Of a DNA stretch of 39,864 nt, positions 25,287 through 33,000 are shown in pieces. Each line of letters begins with the position of its first letter. The first letter of the stretch is position 1. The notes under the pieces are model-generated. The model made no database searches, was not told the DNA's origin, and saw only the letters and a list, made by a program, of their open reading frames with translations. Position numbers and translations under genes: made by a program. The DNA comes from Lysobacterales bacterium (GTDB lineage: Bacteria; Pseudomonadota; Gammaproteobacteria; Xanthomonadales; SZUA-38), in the NCBI GenBank assembly GCA_030065125.1, contig JASJDM010000061.1:1-39864 (forward strand), in the 5' to 3' direction.

Positions 25287-25787
25287 ATGTTCAGACTGTT
25301 GACCTTGTTGCTGCTGGCTGCCGTCGCGACGGGCGCCGACGCCGGCGACCTTTACGTCTATCCGGCCGAGGGCCAAAGCGATCAGCAGCTCGCCGACGAT
25401 CGCTTCGAGTGCCATCAGTGGGCCGTGCGGGAATCTGGGTTTGACCCCTCCCTGGTGACCGAAGCGCCGCCTCGAATCGTTCGGGTGCCAGTTCCGGAGA
25501 ACGAGGCCGAAGGGGCCCGGGAAAAAGGCATCATTACCGGTGCCATTGCCGGGGGAATCCTTGGTGCCACCGATGATCATGCCGGCCGCGGCGCCGCGCT
25601 GGGTGCCGCCATCGGCGCGCTGATCGGCTCTGAAATCGAAAAGCAGGGAGAACGCAAAGCGGTGGCGGCCGCCGAGGCTGAGGCCGAACAGCTGCGCAAT
25701 GCCCGATCAGAAATTGCCCTGCTGCGCTCCCACTACCGTCGGGCCCTGACGGCTTGTCTCGAAGGTCGCGGGTATACGGTTCGCTAG
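25287..25787 (+). CDS. Exported glycine-zipper family protein
   Basis: 166 residues, with AGAGGA seven bases before the ATG. The signal peptide ends near GADAG. An N-terminal block (LYVYPAEGQSDQQ, RFECHQWAV, SGFDP) and a C-terminal block (YRRALTACLEGRGYTVR) match the preceding protein closely. Between them lies a glycine zipper (GAIAGGILGAT to GAALGAAIGALIG, about 90-120), a helix-packing membrane-associated motif, followed by an Ala/Glu-rich helix. Probably an outer-membrane or periplasmic envelope protein. The pair arose by duplication and domain swapping. It converges with the next minus-strand gene, with 104 bases of featureless sequence between. Confidence 0.87.
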   Translation: MFRLLTLLLLAAVATGADAGDLYVYPAEGQSDQQLADDRFECHQWAVRESGFDPSLVTEAPPRIVRVPVPENEAEGAREKGIITGAIAGGILGATDDHAGRGAALGAAIGALIGSEIEKQGERKAVAAAEAEAEQLRNARSEIALLRSHYRRALTACLEGRGYTVR

Positions 25788-25891
25788 CAGGTGGGGATTT
25801 CCTGGGCCACGCCATTGCGGAAGTCATCCATGTTTGGCCAGGATGTTTCGGCCAGGTCCTGCAGTGACACACGCTACCCGGGTTCCGAAGA

Positions 25892-27433
25892 CTACAGGCA
25901 TCCAACGCCGGCGGTATAAGATAGCCGGGTCAGTTCCATCGAGCCAAACGCCTCCGGGCCGTCCAGCCCGGACCACTTGAAGGTGGCACGGGTGCAGGAG
26001 TGAAACTCCATCGCCAGTGTGCCCCAGGGTGAGAGCGTCGCCTGGCTGCGCGTGGACGCCGGTCCCACGTGGCTCCCGACTACAGTAAACGCTTCAACCG
26101 CCAGGCTGTTGTTGTCCAGACTTCCCTGGCCGGTGACCCACTGGGGCTGGCCATTGTGGTCCAGACGGAGCCAGCTGATCACCGCTGTACCGTTGCTGCT
26201 GACGTGGAGGTTGATCCCCTGGTAGGGCTGACCGAGGTCGTGCCACAGGCCCGCGACGGCCGGGTCAGCGACGAATTCAAAGTCGACCTGGCGGGCCAGT
26301 ACTTGCCAGACGGGCGACAAGCCAAAGTAAGAGAGGTCAACGGCGTGGACAAAAAATACCGTGGTGTCATCGGCCGACCAGTCAGCAAGTTCCGGGAAGC
26401 CAGACAGCACACGATAGTTGTTGATTGCCGACACCACCTTTTCACGGCCGGAATCGATTTCTCGAAGTCTCAACTGCAGCCCTCGCGAACCTGGAACCAG
26501 GTCGTTGACGTCCGTCGCGGCGCCAGCATCCGGAACATTTTCATACCCATCGGTATAGGCTCCCGCCCCAGAGTAAATCATCATGGATCCATCCGTGGAG
26601 ACGGCATGAATCCTGACGCCGCCGGTGATGCCCGGCAGGCGGGAGTGATGGCCGGACATCACGTCGAACAGGTAGACGGCCTGTTGTTTCCGGTACACCA
26701 CGCGCCGGCCGTCCCGGCTGATGCTGGCCCCTGAGCACTGCTCGTTCTCATTGCACACGCCTGTGCGCTGCAGGGTGTTCAGATCCAGGACAAACAGCTC
26801 TTTGGGGTCAATGAACTGAACCTTCGCAGATCGTTGAATCAGCGCCCTGGTGCCATTCGCCGCCAGTTGCGCGGTGGAAATTTGCTGGATGGGGTCGTCG
26901 GAGAGCAACGGAATTCGGGTGGTCGATCCGTCGGACAGGCGATGGATAACGACGGAATCCCAGGCGGGACCGGATAGCTCCGGGGAGCTGGTGTACCGAA
27001 AAAACACCACGTCCCCGTCGTCTGAAAACTGCGGCCTCGATGCATTCCAGCGCTGGTCAAAGCCCGTAAAAATCGGCTGAGTCAGGAAGGTTTCATAGTC
27101 GTGGTGGTACACCGCCGCGTCATCCTGGTTCCACCAGTCCTCACCCTCGCTGGCACTGCTTTGCAGCCATGCCAGCCCCGTACCTGTGGGCGCAAGCCTG
27201 GACTGCGTCGCCCCCAGCGGGACGGGAAAGTCGGTTTCGCCCGATGGGCCGGTGCTGATAAAGGTCTTGTGGTCGCCCGTAGTGTTGAGGGTGACCACAA
27301 TGCGGCCGTCCGCCGACACTCCGCTGACCTCGGGTTGTGCGGAGGCCCGATACACCGTCACGAAGGGGCTGTCCTGTGCGACAGCGCCGCTGCAGCAAAC
27401 GGTAAAAATGAGTCCTGCCAGAAACCGGCGCAT
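25892..27433 (-). CDS. Exported TolB/WD40-like propeller protein
   Basis: 513 residues with a signal peptide (about 1-19, ending GAVAQ). The body shows repeats typical of TolB/WD40-like propellers (SADGRIVVTL, FSDDGDVVFF, ISRDGRRVVYR, VSTDGSMMIYS, WSADDTTVFF). The last 110 residues form a separate module (NGTAVISWLRLDHNGQPQWV, WGTLAMEFHSCTRATFKW and final LTRLSYTAGVGCL) that I recall as a recurrent C-terminal domain of exported proteins in related bacteria. It lacks the GFE motif. Its first 30 codons and upstream DNA are duplicated at 27689-27833. The role is unknown. Confidence 0.85.
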   Translation of the reverse strand: MRRFLAGLIFTVCCSGAVAQDSPFVTVYRASAQPEVSGVSADGRIVVTLNTTGDHKTFISTGPSGETDFPVPLGATQSRLAPTGTGLAWLQSSASEGEDWWNQDDAAVYHHDYETFLTQPIFTGFDQRWNASRPQFSDDGDVVFFRYTSSPELSGPAWDSVVIHRLSDGSTTRIPLLSDDPIQQISTAQLAANGTRALIQRSAKVQFIDPKELFVLDLNTLQRTGVCNENEQCSGASISRDGRRVVYRKQQAVYLFDVMSGHHSRLPGITGGVRIHAVSTDGSMMIYSGAGAYTDGYENVPDAGAATDVNDLVPGSRGLQLRLREIDSGREKVVSAINNYRVLSGFPELADWSADDTTVFFVHAVDLSYFGLSPVWQVLARQVDFEFVADPAVAGLWHDLGQPYQGINLHVSSNGTAVISWLRLDHNGQPQWVTGQGSLDNNSLAVEAFTVVGSHVGPASTRSQATLSPWGTLAMEFHSCTRATFKWSGLDGPEAFGSMELTRLSYTAGVGCL

Positions 27434-27494
27434 TCACGCCACTCTTGCCACGAAGGTCACAACAAGGACGACGGGAAACAAAACGCCCCCCAAA
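27351..27494. repeat. Direct repeat copy 1: 5' end and upstream DNA of the propeller gene
   Basis: About 144 bases covering the first 28 codons of the minus-strand propeller gene and 61 bases upstream. It matches 27689-27833 with roughly 90 percent identity and one single-base indel. This copy is the intact one. Confidence 0.93.
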
Positions 27495-27504
27495 TGACTA
27501 ATTC

Positions 27505-27687
27505 CAAATCATGCCTGTCCGCTTTTGGCGACTCCTGTCCGCTTTTGGCGTTGCGCTTTTGGCGAAATCATGCCTGTCCGATTTTGGCACCATTCCAAAT
27601 CATGCCTGTCCGCTTTTGGCGCCTCAAATCATGCCTGTCCGCTTTTGGCAGTCCGCTTTTGGCATCCTTTTGGCACGCTTTTGGCGC
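27505..27687. repeat. REP-like array (CATGCCTGTCCGCTTTTGGC units)
   Basis: Four units of AAATCATGCCTGTCCG[C/A]TTTTGGC (near 27506, 27566, 27598 and 27626) are interspersed with partial TCCGCTTTTGGC and CTTTTGGC copies. On the minus strand the core reads GGACAGGCA, also the heart of the REP array at 23011-23369, but with different flanks. The irregular copies and truncated ends look like REP/BIME decay or expansion. It lies between the two copies of the 144-base repeat. Confidence 0.82.
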
Positions 27688-27688
27688 C

Positions 27689-27833
27689 ATACACCGTCAC
27701 GAAGGGGCTGTCCTGTGCGACAGCGCCGCTGCAGCAAACGGCAAAAAATGAGTCCTGCCAGAAACCGGCGCATTCACGACACTCTTGCCACGATGATCAC
27801 AACAAGGACGATCGGAACCACAACGTCCCCCAA
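27689..27833. repeat. Direct repeat copy 2: truncated 5' fragment of the propeller gene
   Basis: About 145 bases repeating 27351-27494. The minus-strand reading begins MRRFLAGLIF as in the real gene, then an extra A shifts the frame (CRLLQ...). It is therefore a dead 5' fragment that may still carry promoter-like sequence. It sits 185 bases before the small secreted gene at 28019. The stretch 27834-28018 holds no gene. Confidence 0.9.
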
Positions 27834-28018
27834 GTGCTTTCAATTCATCCCTATCCGGAATTGGCAGCAGGAAATTTCAGCGCGCGTCCTCGAAACCGCT
27901 GTCGGTGAGCCTCCAAAAGGGGTTCTCCTGCAAATACTTCGGAAATCCACCATTCGCTTGCGCCTCGGGACCGGCGAAACTCTAAGGTCGCGTACTCGTT
28001 CGTCAGGGTCCGAAGACC

Positions 28019-28306
28019 ATGCGGTACTTCGCGATAGCAGCAACGCTTGTTCTAACTCTCGGCAGTTCTCCGGCCGGCTCTCAGTCTTCCGGCGGCAGCT
28101 ATGACCTGACCCAAAGCACGATCGATAACGGGGGTGGCACCTCAACCGGTGGTTCGTTCACCCTCACCGGCACGATCGGCCAGCCAGATGCTTCTCTGCA
28201 GACCGCCGCGGGCGGCCAGTTCCAGCTGACCGGTGGCTTTTGGGCCAACGGTGAAATCCTGCCGGTTGACGAAGTGATCTTTTTCGACAGCTTCGAGGGT
28301 CTTTGA
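28019..28306 (+). CDS. Small Gly-rich exported protein with C-terminal GFE-like motif (pair B, small)
   Basis: 95 residues. The signal peptide is MRYFAIAATLVLTLGSSPAG. The mature part is the clearest member of the small family: GGSYDLTQSTIDNGGG, then GGSFTLTGTIGQPDA, then GGQFQLTGGFW, three beta-like segments separated by Gly-rich turns. The end reads EVIFFDSFEGL, a variant of the shared terminal motif with Ser in place of Gly. It lies 63 bases before the large partner on the same strand, the reverse order of pairs A and C. The GTIGQPDA and GGFW phrases recur in small exported proteins of several phyla as far as I recall. Function unknown. Confidence 0.8.
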   Translation: MRYFAIAATLVLTLGSSPAGSQSSGGSYDLTQSTIDNGGGTSTGGSFTLTGTIGQPDASLQTAAGGQFQLTGGFWANGEILPVDEVIFFDSFEGL

Positions 28307-28369
28307 GCCCATGCTTACCTGGTGGACGGGTCGCGCTCCAGCCTGCAATTCCGATAGGGGAGTTCCAGC

Positions 28370-29392
28370 ATGAAGATCCGATTCATATTCCAATTCCTAA
28401 TGTTGTGCACGCTGGCCGGCGCGTCGCTGGCCGCTCCGCTGGGCACTGGGTTTACGTACCAGGGCGAACTGCAAGATGGCGGTATCCCTGCCGACGGAAA
28501 TTACGATTTCGAATTCGAACTATTCGACGACAGCGCCGCGGGCACGATGCTCGGCGGCAAGGTGAGCCTGGAAAACGTCCCGGTAGTCAACGGCGTTTTC
28601 TCGGTCGAGTTGGATTTTGGTGCAGGCCCGTTCGCTGGCGACCAACTCTGGCTCGAAATCTCCGTTCGTGATGGTGCCAGCATCGGCGGCTTCACTGGCT
28701 TACTGCCGCGGCAAAAATTGACCGCCGCACCCTATGCATTGCATGCAGAAATGGTCGCGATGGACGCGATCACCAGCAGCGAAATTGCCAACAACACCAT
28801 CATGGCGGCAGACATCGGGGCCGACGCGGTTGGCCTGTCGGAATTAGCGGCCAACTCGGTTGACTCGGCAGAGATAATCAGCGGTGCCGTGGGCAGCTCA
28901 GAGATTGCCGACGGTTCAGTTGGCGATGCCGATATCGCTGACGTTGAACGCACGCTGCTGTTCGATGCAGCGGCAATCGGAGGCAGTGCCAACAGCTCCT
29001 TGCAGGGCTTGGTATTCGGTCCCACCGGCGGCGACTCCGGCAACCTGGTGATCCAGAGGCCGGCCGATTGGGACGGGAGCAGCGCAATCCGTGTCGAACT
29101 GTTTACTCAGGGGGATTTTGGTGCCGGGACCGGCACGGCGCAAATGTTTATTCGCCCGCGTGACTACAATGACGGGGATACGTTTGCCGACACGTCGGGC
29201 GTGGTGTCTGATACCCGCAGCTACACGACAACCGGACAGTATCGTGTTTTTACCGTCAGCTTGACGGCCGCGAGCCTGCCAAAGGACTGGTGGTATCTGG
29301 TGATCCAGCGCAACCCCAACACCAGCGGATTTACGTATCCAAACGACATTACGTTGTTGTCAGCGGCGGTTTCATACACCGCGGTTCGGTAG
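28370..29392 (+). CDS. Large exported protein with QG-L domain and acidic hexapeptide-like repeats (pair B, large)
   Basis: 340 residues, with GGGGAG seven bases before the ATG. The signal peptide ends SLAA. The N-terminal domain (FTYQGELQDGG, YDFEFELFD, LPRQKLTAAPYALHA) matches the genes at 22858 and 37546. Next is a run of degenerate repeats (SSEIANNTI, AADIGADAV, LSELAANSV, SAEIISGAV, SSEIADGSV, DADIAD) like those of trimeric fibre or solenoid stems. The C-terminal 140 residues are beta-rich (FTQGDFGAGTGTAQMFIRP), without the Cys blades of its paralogues and without a GFE end. Probably a secreted or surface fibre-like protein. A weak hairpin CTGAGG-GATT-CCTCAG lies downstream at 29467-29482. 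Confidence 0.83.
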   Translation: MKIRFIFQFLMLCTLAGASLAAPLGTGFTYQGELQDGGIPADGNYDFEFELFDDSAAGTMLGGKVSLENVPVVNGVFSVELDFGAGPFAGDQLWLEISVRDGASIGGFTGLLPRQKLTAAPYALHAEMVAMDAITSSEIANNTIMAADIGADAVGLSELAANSVDSAEIISGAVGSSEIADGSVGDADIADVERTLLFDAAAIGGSANSSLQGLVFGPTGGDSGNLVIQRPADWDGSSAIRVELFTQGDFGAGTGTAQMFIRPRDYNDGDTFADTSGVVSDTRSYTTTGQYRVFTVSLTAASLPKDWWYLVIQRNPNTSGFTYPNDITLLSAAVSYTAVR

Positions 29393-29525
29393 ACCGCTCA
29401 TAGCCTCAGGACAACCCCGAGGGGCCGTCCGCCTGAAGGCAGGGTCAGGAAAGCCCTGAAGATTCCCTGAGGGATTCCTCAGAGTTAATGGCCACCCGCT
29501 GGTCCAGGGCCGCGGGATGAGTCAG

Positions 29526-29909
29526 TTAATCGCCGTCCTGCCGGGATGAAACACGACCATTCCTCTCCAGACGCTCCTCCCGGGTCAGTTCGCGGGGGTG
29601 CCGGGCGCGGCGGCGTCCGTCGATGAGATGTGCAATGGTCAGCAGCGGGTGCCGCAGGAACATGCGCGGGCCCGAGAAGCGCATGATGGCCTTGGCCCGG
29701 TCGCGAAAGCGGGGCTTGTAGCAATGCACCGGGCAGTTGGCGCAGGTGGGTTTGTCTTCGCCGTAAGGGCACTTCTCCAGTCGGACCTGGGCGTAGTCGA
29801 GGAATTGTGCGCAGTCGTCGCACAGTTCGCCCCCGGTGCCATGATGGGCGCGGCAGTATATGCCCACCATTTTCGTCATGGTCAGGTTTTCCCGGTCGAT
29901 GTGATTCAT
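29526..29909 (-). CDS. ygbA: YgbA family protein (nitrous oxide-stimulated promoter / nitric-oxide response)
   Basis: 127 residues, cytoplasmic, Cys-rich. It matches the YgbA_NO family through YCRAHHG, LCDDCAQFLDYA, RLEKCPYGEDKPTCANCPVHCYKP and RFSGPRMFLRHPLL. The conserved Cys set suggests metal or iron-sulfur binding. In enterobacteria the gene is induced by nitric oxide through NsrR and helps recovery from nitrosative stress. No NsrR site was identified here. It lies 16 bases after the membrane protein gene on the same strand, so probably one transcript. Start ATG 29909; an internal ATG exists ten codons later. Confidence 0.92.
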   Translation of the reverse strand: MNHIDRENLTMTKMVGIYCRAHHGTGGELCDDCAQFLDYAQVRLEKCPYGEDKPTCANCPVHCYKPRFRDRAKAIMRFSGPRMFLRHPLLTIAHLIDGRRRARHPRELTREERLERNGRVSSRQDGD

Positions 29910-29925
29910 GAATGTAGAAGGCCGT

Positions 29926-30393
29926 TCACGCCTTGCTGTCCTGGTCCTGATTCCACAGGTACTGGATCATCTGGAAGAAACTCAGGAACGCCACAAGCAC
30001 GCCTGCCAGCAGCACCGCCAGATAGGGCCAGGCCTCTCCCAGGAACAGGGCATTGGTCAGTATCAACACCGGGAATAACAGGACGATGAGCAGGATCGGG
30101 TGCTGCCTGTAGCGCTTGGCTACGGGACCAAAGGTAAACCCAACCACCAGGATCACGAAGTAAAGATAGCTGCAGTAAACGTAGATGGAATCCGGGTCAA
30201 TACGAGAAGTGGCCATGATGAGGGGGATGGCGCTGAAGGTGATGATGACGCCGGACTGCAGCCAAAGCTGCCGGAACGCCATCTTGATCTGCTCGGTCAT
30301 CTTGTAGCGGGACAGCGTGACGATAATGCTGGAGAAGCCGGCGATGCCAATCCCCACTTCGATGATGCTGGTAAGGACTTCCTGCCCCTGCAT
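29926..30393 (-). CDS. Four-helix inner-membrane protein of unknown function
   Basis: 155 residues from the ATG at 30393. The frame is open further upstream, but that part is Arg/Pro-rich and overlaps a degenerate remnant, so the internal start is preferred. At least four hydrophobic segments are present: LTSIIEVGIGIAGFSSIIVT, LQSGVIITFSAIPLIMA, YVYCSYLYFVILVVGFTFG, LLIVLLFPVLILTNALF and YLAVLLAGVLVAFLSFF. I do not recognise the family. It precedes ygbA by 16 bases. The extremity is polar (QYLWNQDQDSKA). Confidence 0.75.
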   Translation of the reverse strand: MQGQEVLTSIIEVGIGIAGFSSIIVTLSRYKMTEQIKMAFRQLWLQSGVIITFSAIPLIMATSRIDPDSIYVYCSYLYFVILVVGFTFGPVAKRYRQHPILLIVLLFPVLILTNALFLGEAWPYLAVLLAGVLVAFLSFFQMIQYLWNQDQDSKA

Positions 30394-30418
30394 TGCCTCG
30401 TGTCTCAGGGAGCGCGGT

Positions 30419-30661
30419 TCAGGCCTTGCCTTGGACCCGGTCCCAGAATTCTTCCCGGTGGTTGGTGCGCGGAAACGGATCTGACGGAACCGGCATGCTG
30501 GGACATGATGGTGTCGGCAATGTCCACCCGATACTGCCGAAGGCTCTGCCTGGCCTCGGCGGCAAGGAGCTTGTTGTTCTGCCTGATCTCCACCGCCAGG
30601 AAATGATACCGGCGATAACGCCGATGTTGGCCAGAATTGCAACGATCTCGCCGAGGTTCAT
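30419..30661 (-). pseudogene. Frameshifted remnant of a small membrane-anchored protein
   Basis: The ATG at 30661 starts NLGEIVAILANIGVIAGII. The natural continuation, FLAVEIRQNNKLLAAEARQ, lies in another frame after one missing base near 30600. This pattern (helix, then [V/A]-x-x-R-Q-N) is familiar from a widespread family of small membrane-anchored proteins. After IMSQ the sequence decays again, and a family-like end (EEFWDRV) is found back in the first frame. At least two lesions mean the gene is dead. 30662-30844 holds nothing recognisable. Confidence 0.68.
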
Positions 30662-30844
30662 GTGTACCCTCAGATCTTCGGTGACTGTCCGGGGCAGCCG
30701 CTCCCGCAATGTGCCCTGGATCCCAGCGGGCATTCTACGCCAAATCCGCCGGTATTCCGGGAACCCGCCGAAGGCGTGCCGGCGGACCTGTAGAATCAGC
30801 CCATTTTCTTGTAGGGTGACAACCAACGCAGATAAGTGCATCGC

Positions 30845-31348
30845 ATGGCAAGACCATTGAACAACTTCGGTTGGATCGTCCTGTGTCTGGCCAGCCTGTT
30901 GCACCCAGGGGTATCGAGCTCGGCTGATGCCGATGATGGGTCGGAGCGTCAGTTGTTTGCGGTGCTCGGCGTTTACGAACACTACAGCGACGATGAAGAT
31001 TTCCGGGGCAGCAACCTTGTTTCGGCTGTTGAATGGTACCGACCGGACAACAGGTATTTTGGCATGTCACTGTTCAGCAATTCCTTTGGACAATTCTCCC
31101 AGTTCGTGTACCTGGGGCGGGAGTATCCGCTGACCCGAATCAGTCCCCATGCGCGGTTCAAAATTGCCTATGGCATCGTGCATGGCTACCGGGACGAGTT
31201 TGAGGACCAGTTGGCGCTGAGCTTCGGTCGGTTTGCTCCGGGAATCATCCCCTCTTTCGGGTACCGAAAAGGAAAGGTGGCAGTGGATCTGAGCCTTCTC
31301 AGCAACGAAGCGCTGCTGCTGACTTTTGGGCGCTATTTCGATTGGTAG
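30845..31348 (+). CDS. Predicted small outer-membrane beta-barrel protein
   Basis: 167 residues from the ATG at 30845 (a GTG at 30836 would add three). A signal peptide (about 1-25, ending SSSA) is followed by alternating hydrophobic strands with aromatic girdles (LFAVLGVYEHY, LVSAVEWYRP, RYFGMSLFSNSF, FKIAYGIVHGY, DQLALSFGRF, VAVDLSLLS, ALLLTFGRYFDW). The final residue is Trp preceded by alternating residues, like a barrel-insertion signal. Size and pattern suggest an 8-stranded barrel. A PagP- or acyloxyacyl-hydrolase-like enzyme is possible, but no catalytic set was identified. It converges with yaeQ, with 50 bases between. Confidence 0.7.
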   Translation: MARPLNNFGWIVLCLASLLHPGVSSSADADDGSERQLFAVLGVYEHYSDDEDFRGSNLVSAVEWYRPDNRYFGMSLFSNSFGQFSQFVYLGREYPLTRISPHARFKIAYGIVHGYRDEFEDQLALSFGRFAPGIIPSFGYRKGKVAVDLSLLSNEALLLTFGRYFDW

Positions 31349-31398
31349 GATGCCGGACCGTGTGTTTCATCGGGCTGGGCATGGTTCTCCACCCGTCA

Positions 31399-31944
31399 TC
31401 AATTCGACAGGCGCAGTACCTTCGGCTTGAGATGGGTTGTGTGCTCGCCCTCGGTCAGCCAGAGTTCGCCGTCTGAAACGGTGCACTGCAGATCCAGCCG
31501 GGGCGATGCCAGGGTGGCCAGGTACGCGCAGTCGGCGTCAGCGACACTGTAGACGGAAAGATTGTCAAAGCGGGCCAGCGACTCCCTGTTTTTTTCCCAC
31601 CAGACCTCCAGCGCCCGGTCTCCGTAGGCATAAAGCACCACCTGCTCGGCGCGTCCGCATGCCTTGCGCAGTCGGTCGGGATCAGGGGTGCCCAGATCGA
31701 TCCACAACTCGATGGAACCTGTCAGGTCTTTCCGCCAGAGGTCCGGCTCGTCATCGGTGCTGATGCCGCGGCCAAATTCCAGCTGCGCATCGGCATTCAG
31801 AGCAAAGGCCGCTACGCGCAGCATCATTCGGGCCTCGGTTTCCGAGGGATGACGCGCGACGGATAAAGCGAAATCACCGTACAGGTTTCGGTCGAGGTCG
31901 GAAATGTTGAGTTTTACTTTGTAGATAGTGGACTTGAGTGCCAT
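31399..31944 (-). CDS. yaeQ: YaeQ family protein
   Basis: 181 residues, the usual YaeQ length. Family signatures are MALKSTIYKVKLNISDLDRN at the start, then ARHPSETEARMMLRVAAFAL, FGRGISTDDEPDLWRKD, IELWIDLGTPD and KACGRAEQVVLYAYG, with WWEKN and FDNLSVY later. The family has a PD-(D/E)XK nuclease-like fold; its cellular role is poorly settled, with older reports linking the E. coli protein to suppression of RfaH loss. Soluble and cytoplasmic. The first codon is ATG 31944. No operon partner. Confidence 0.95.
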   Translation of the reverse strand: MALKSTIYKVKLNISDLDRNLYGDFALSVARHPSETEARMMLRVAAFALNADAQLEFGRGISTDDEPDLWRKDLTGSIELWIDLGTPDPDRLRKACGRAEQVVLYAYGDRALEVWWEKNRESLARFDNLSVYSVADADCAYLATLASPRLDLQCTVSDGELWLTEGEHTTHLKPKVLRLSN

Positions 31945-32035
31945 GGGGGTCCCGTAGGGGCAAAGTGTCGCGATTGTATCCGGTTGTCCGACCGCCAGGA
32001 TATGGCGCGGTCAAAACGTAGGTCAGATCTCGCTT

Positions 32036-32041
32036 TATACT
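32036..32041 (+). promoter_or_regulatory. Possible -10 element upstream of the Fn3-like exported protein
   Basis: TATACT lies 82 bases upstream of the ATG at 32124 within the divergent yaeQ intergenic region. No convincing -35 at 17 bases; GGTCAAAAC lies a little further upstream. Weak evidence. Confidence 0.28.
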
Positions 32042-32123
32042 GCTCAGGTGCGGTCGCCGCGCCAGGGGATACATCGTCAAAGTGCGTGAATCAAACGGCA
32101 TCAACACCGGGCCTCGAGGCCGC

Positions 32124-32945
32124 ATGCGAACTTCAAGCTTGTTCGCCCTGGTGCTATGTGCGGTTCTGCTTCCGGCCGGCAATGTCGCCTCGATGCCGGA
32201 TACCCAGCAGTGCCGGGTATTCGATGGCCCGCCCTGTGGCGGCGTCGTGGATGTATCACTGGACGAAACGGATTGCCTGAGCCCCGGGGCCGGACTCAAC
32301 GCTTTCTCGTCGATCCGAGCAGTTCGATTCCTGGTTCACGTGGCGCCCCAAGGCATTCTGGAACATCGATGGGAGCTGACGGCCACGGGGGGTTCGGCCA
32401 TGTATTACCTGGCTCAAGACGAGGAGGGAGAGCCATTTGATTCTGGCTACAGCGCTGTCTCCCCATTCCTGCTGTCCCAGGCTTTTGCCACGGAAGGCGT
32501 GGGCCCGCGCGGACACCTGTTGGTAGGGGTCCATGATCTGGACATACCGGCAAGCCTGCGCATATCCAGAATCTGCGACGGCCTCGCCGCGACTGACGGG
32601 CTCTTCAATGATGGGGCTGAGTCCCCGCTTCGGGTGTTCGATCGCAAACCGCCCCCGCCAGCCACCATTGTCGGAGTCTCGCTTCAGGGGGGCGATGTGT
32701 TCGTCGATTTTGAGCTGTCACGCTGGTTTGGCCTGGGCACCCGGTACTTGAGGGTCTGGATTGGCGAGAATCCCGAAGGGCCATGGCGCATTGCCGCCGA
32801 TTGGGTGACCTGGACTGGATTCGGACTGCTTACTACCGGCCTGCCGGCCCCGCCCTCGGGAACCTGGTACTTCACGATGAGTGCCGTGGACTGGGTCGGG
32901 AACGAGAGTTCCAGGGGAAACGTAGCGGCGGTCACAGTGCCCTGA
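32124..32945 (+). CDS. Exported protein with C-terminal Fn3-like domain
   Basis: 273 residues from the ATG at 32124, chosen for its signal peptide (MRTSSLFALVLCAVLLPAGN, then VASM); a GTG at 32082 gives a longer but signal-less start. The N-terminal half has a Cys-containing region (QQCRVFDGPPCGG) and a beta-rich part. The last 95 residues (PATIVGVSLQGG to VAAVTVP) have a fibronectin type III-like pattern with SRWFGLGTRYLRVW, GPWRIAADWVTWTGFG and GTWYFTMSAVDWVGNES. This last domain is duplicated as a dead copy at 37089-37375. It converges with the metalloprotein gene (55 bases between). The role is unknown. Confidence 0.8.
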   Translation: MRTSSLFALVLCAVLLPAGNVASMPDTQQCRVFDGPPCGGVVDVSLDETDCLSPGAGLNAFSSIRAVRFLVHVAPQGILEHRWELTATGGSAMYYLAQDEEGEPFDSGYSAVSPFLLSQAFATEGVGPRGHLLVGVHDLDIPASLRISRICDGLAATDGLFNDGAESPLRVFDRKPPPPATIVGVSLQGGDVFVDFELSRWFGLGTRYLRVWIGENPEGPWRIAADWVTWTGFGLLTTGLPAPPSGTWYFTMSAVDWVGNESSRGNVAAVTVP

Positions 32946-33000
32946 CGGAGCCCGAGTTTCCGATGGGGGCAATCAGGTCGGCCTGGTGCGGAGGCGACGC

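Noticed and set aside
27505..27687. CRISPR array or coding repeat
   Set aside because: Spacing is irregular, copies are partially truncated, and the frames through it have no ribosome site or family match. REP-like array is the better fit.
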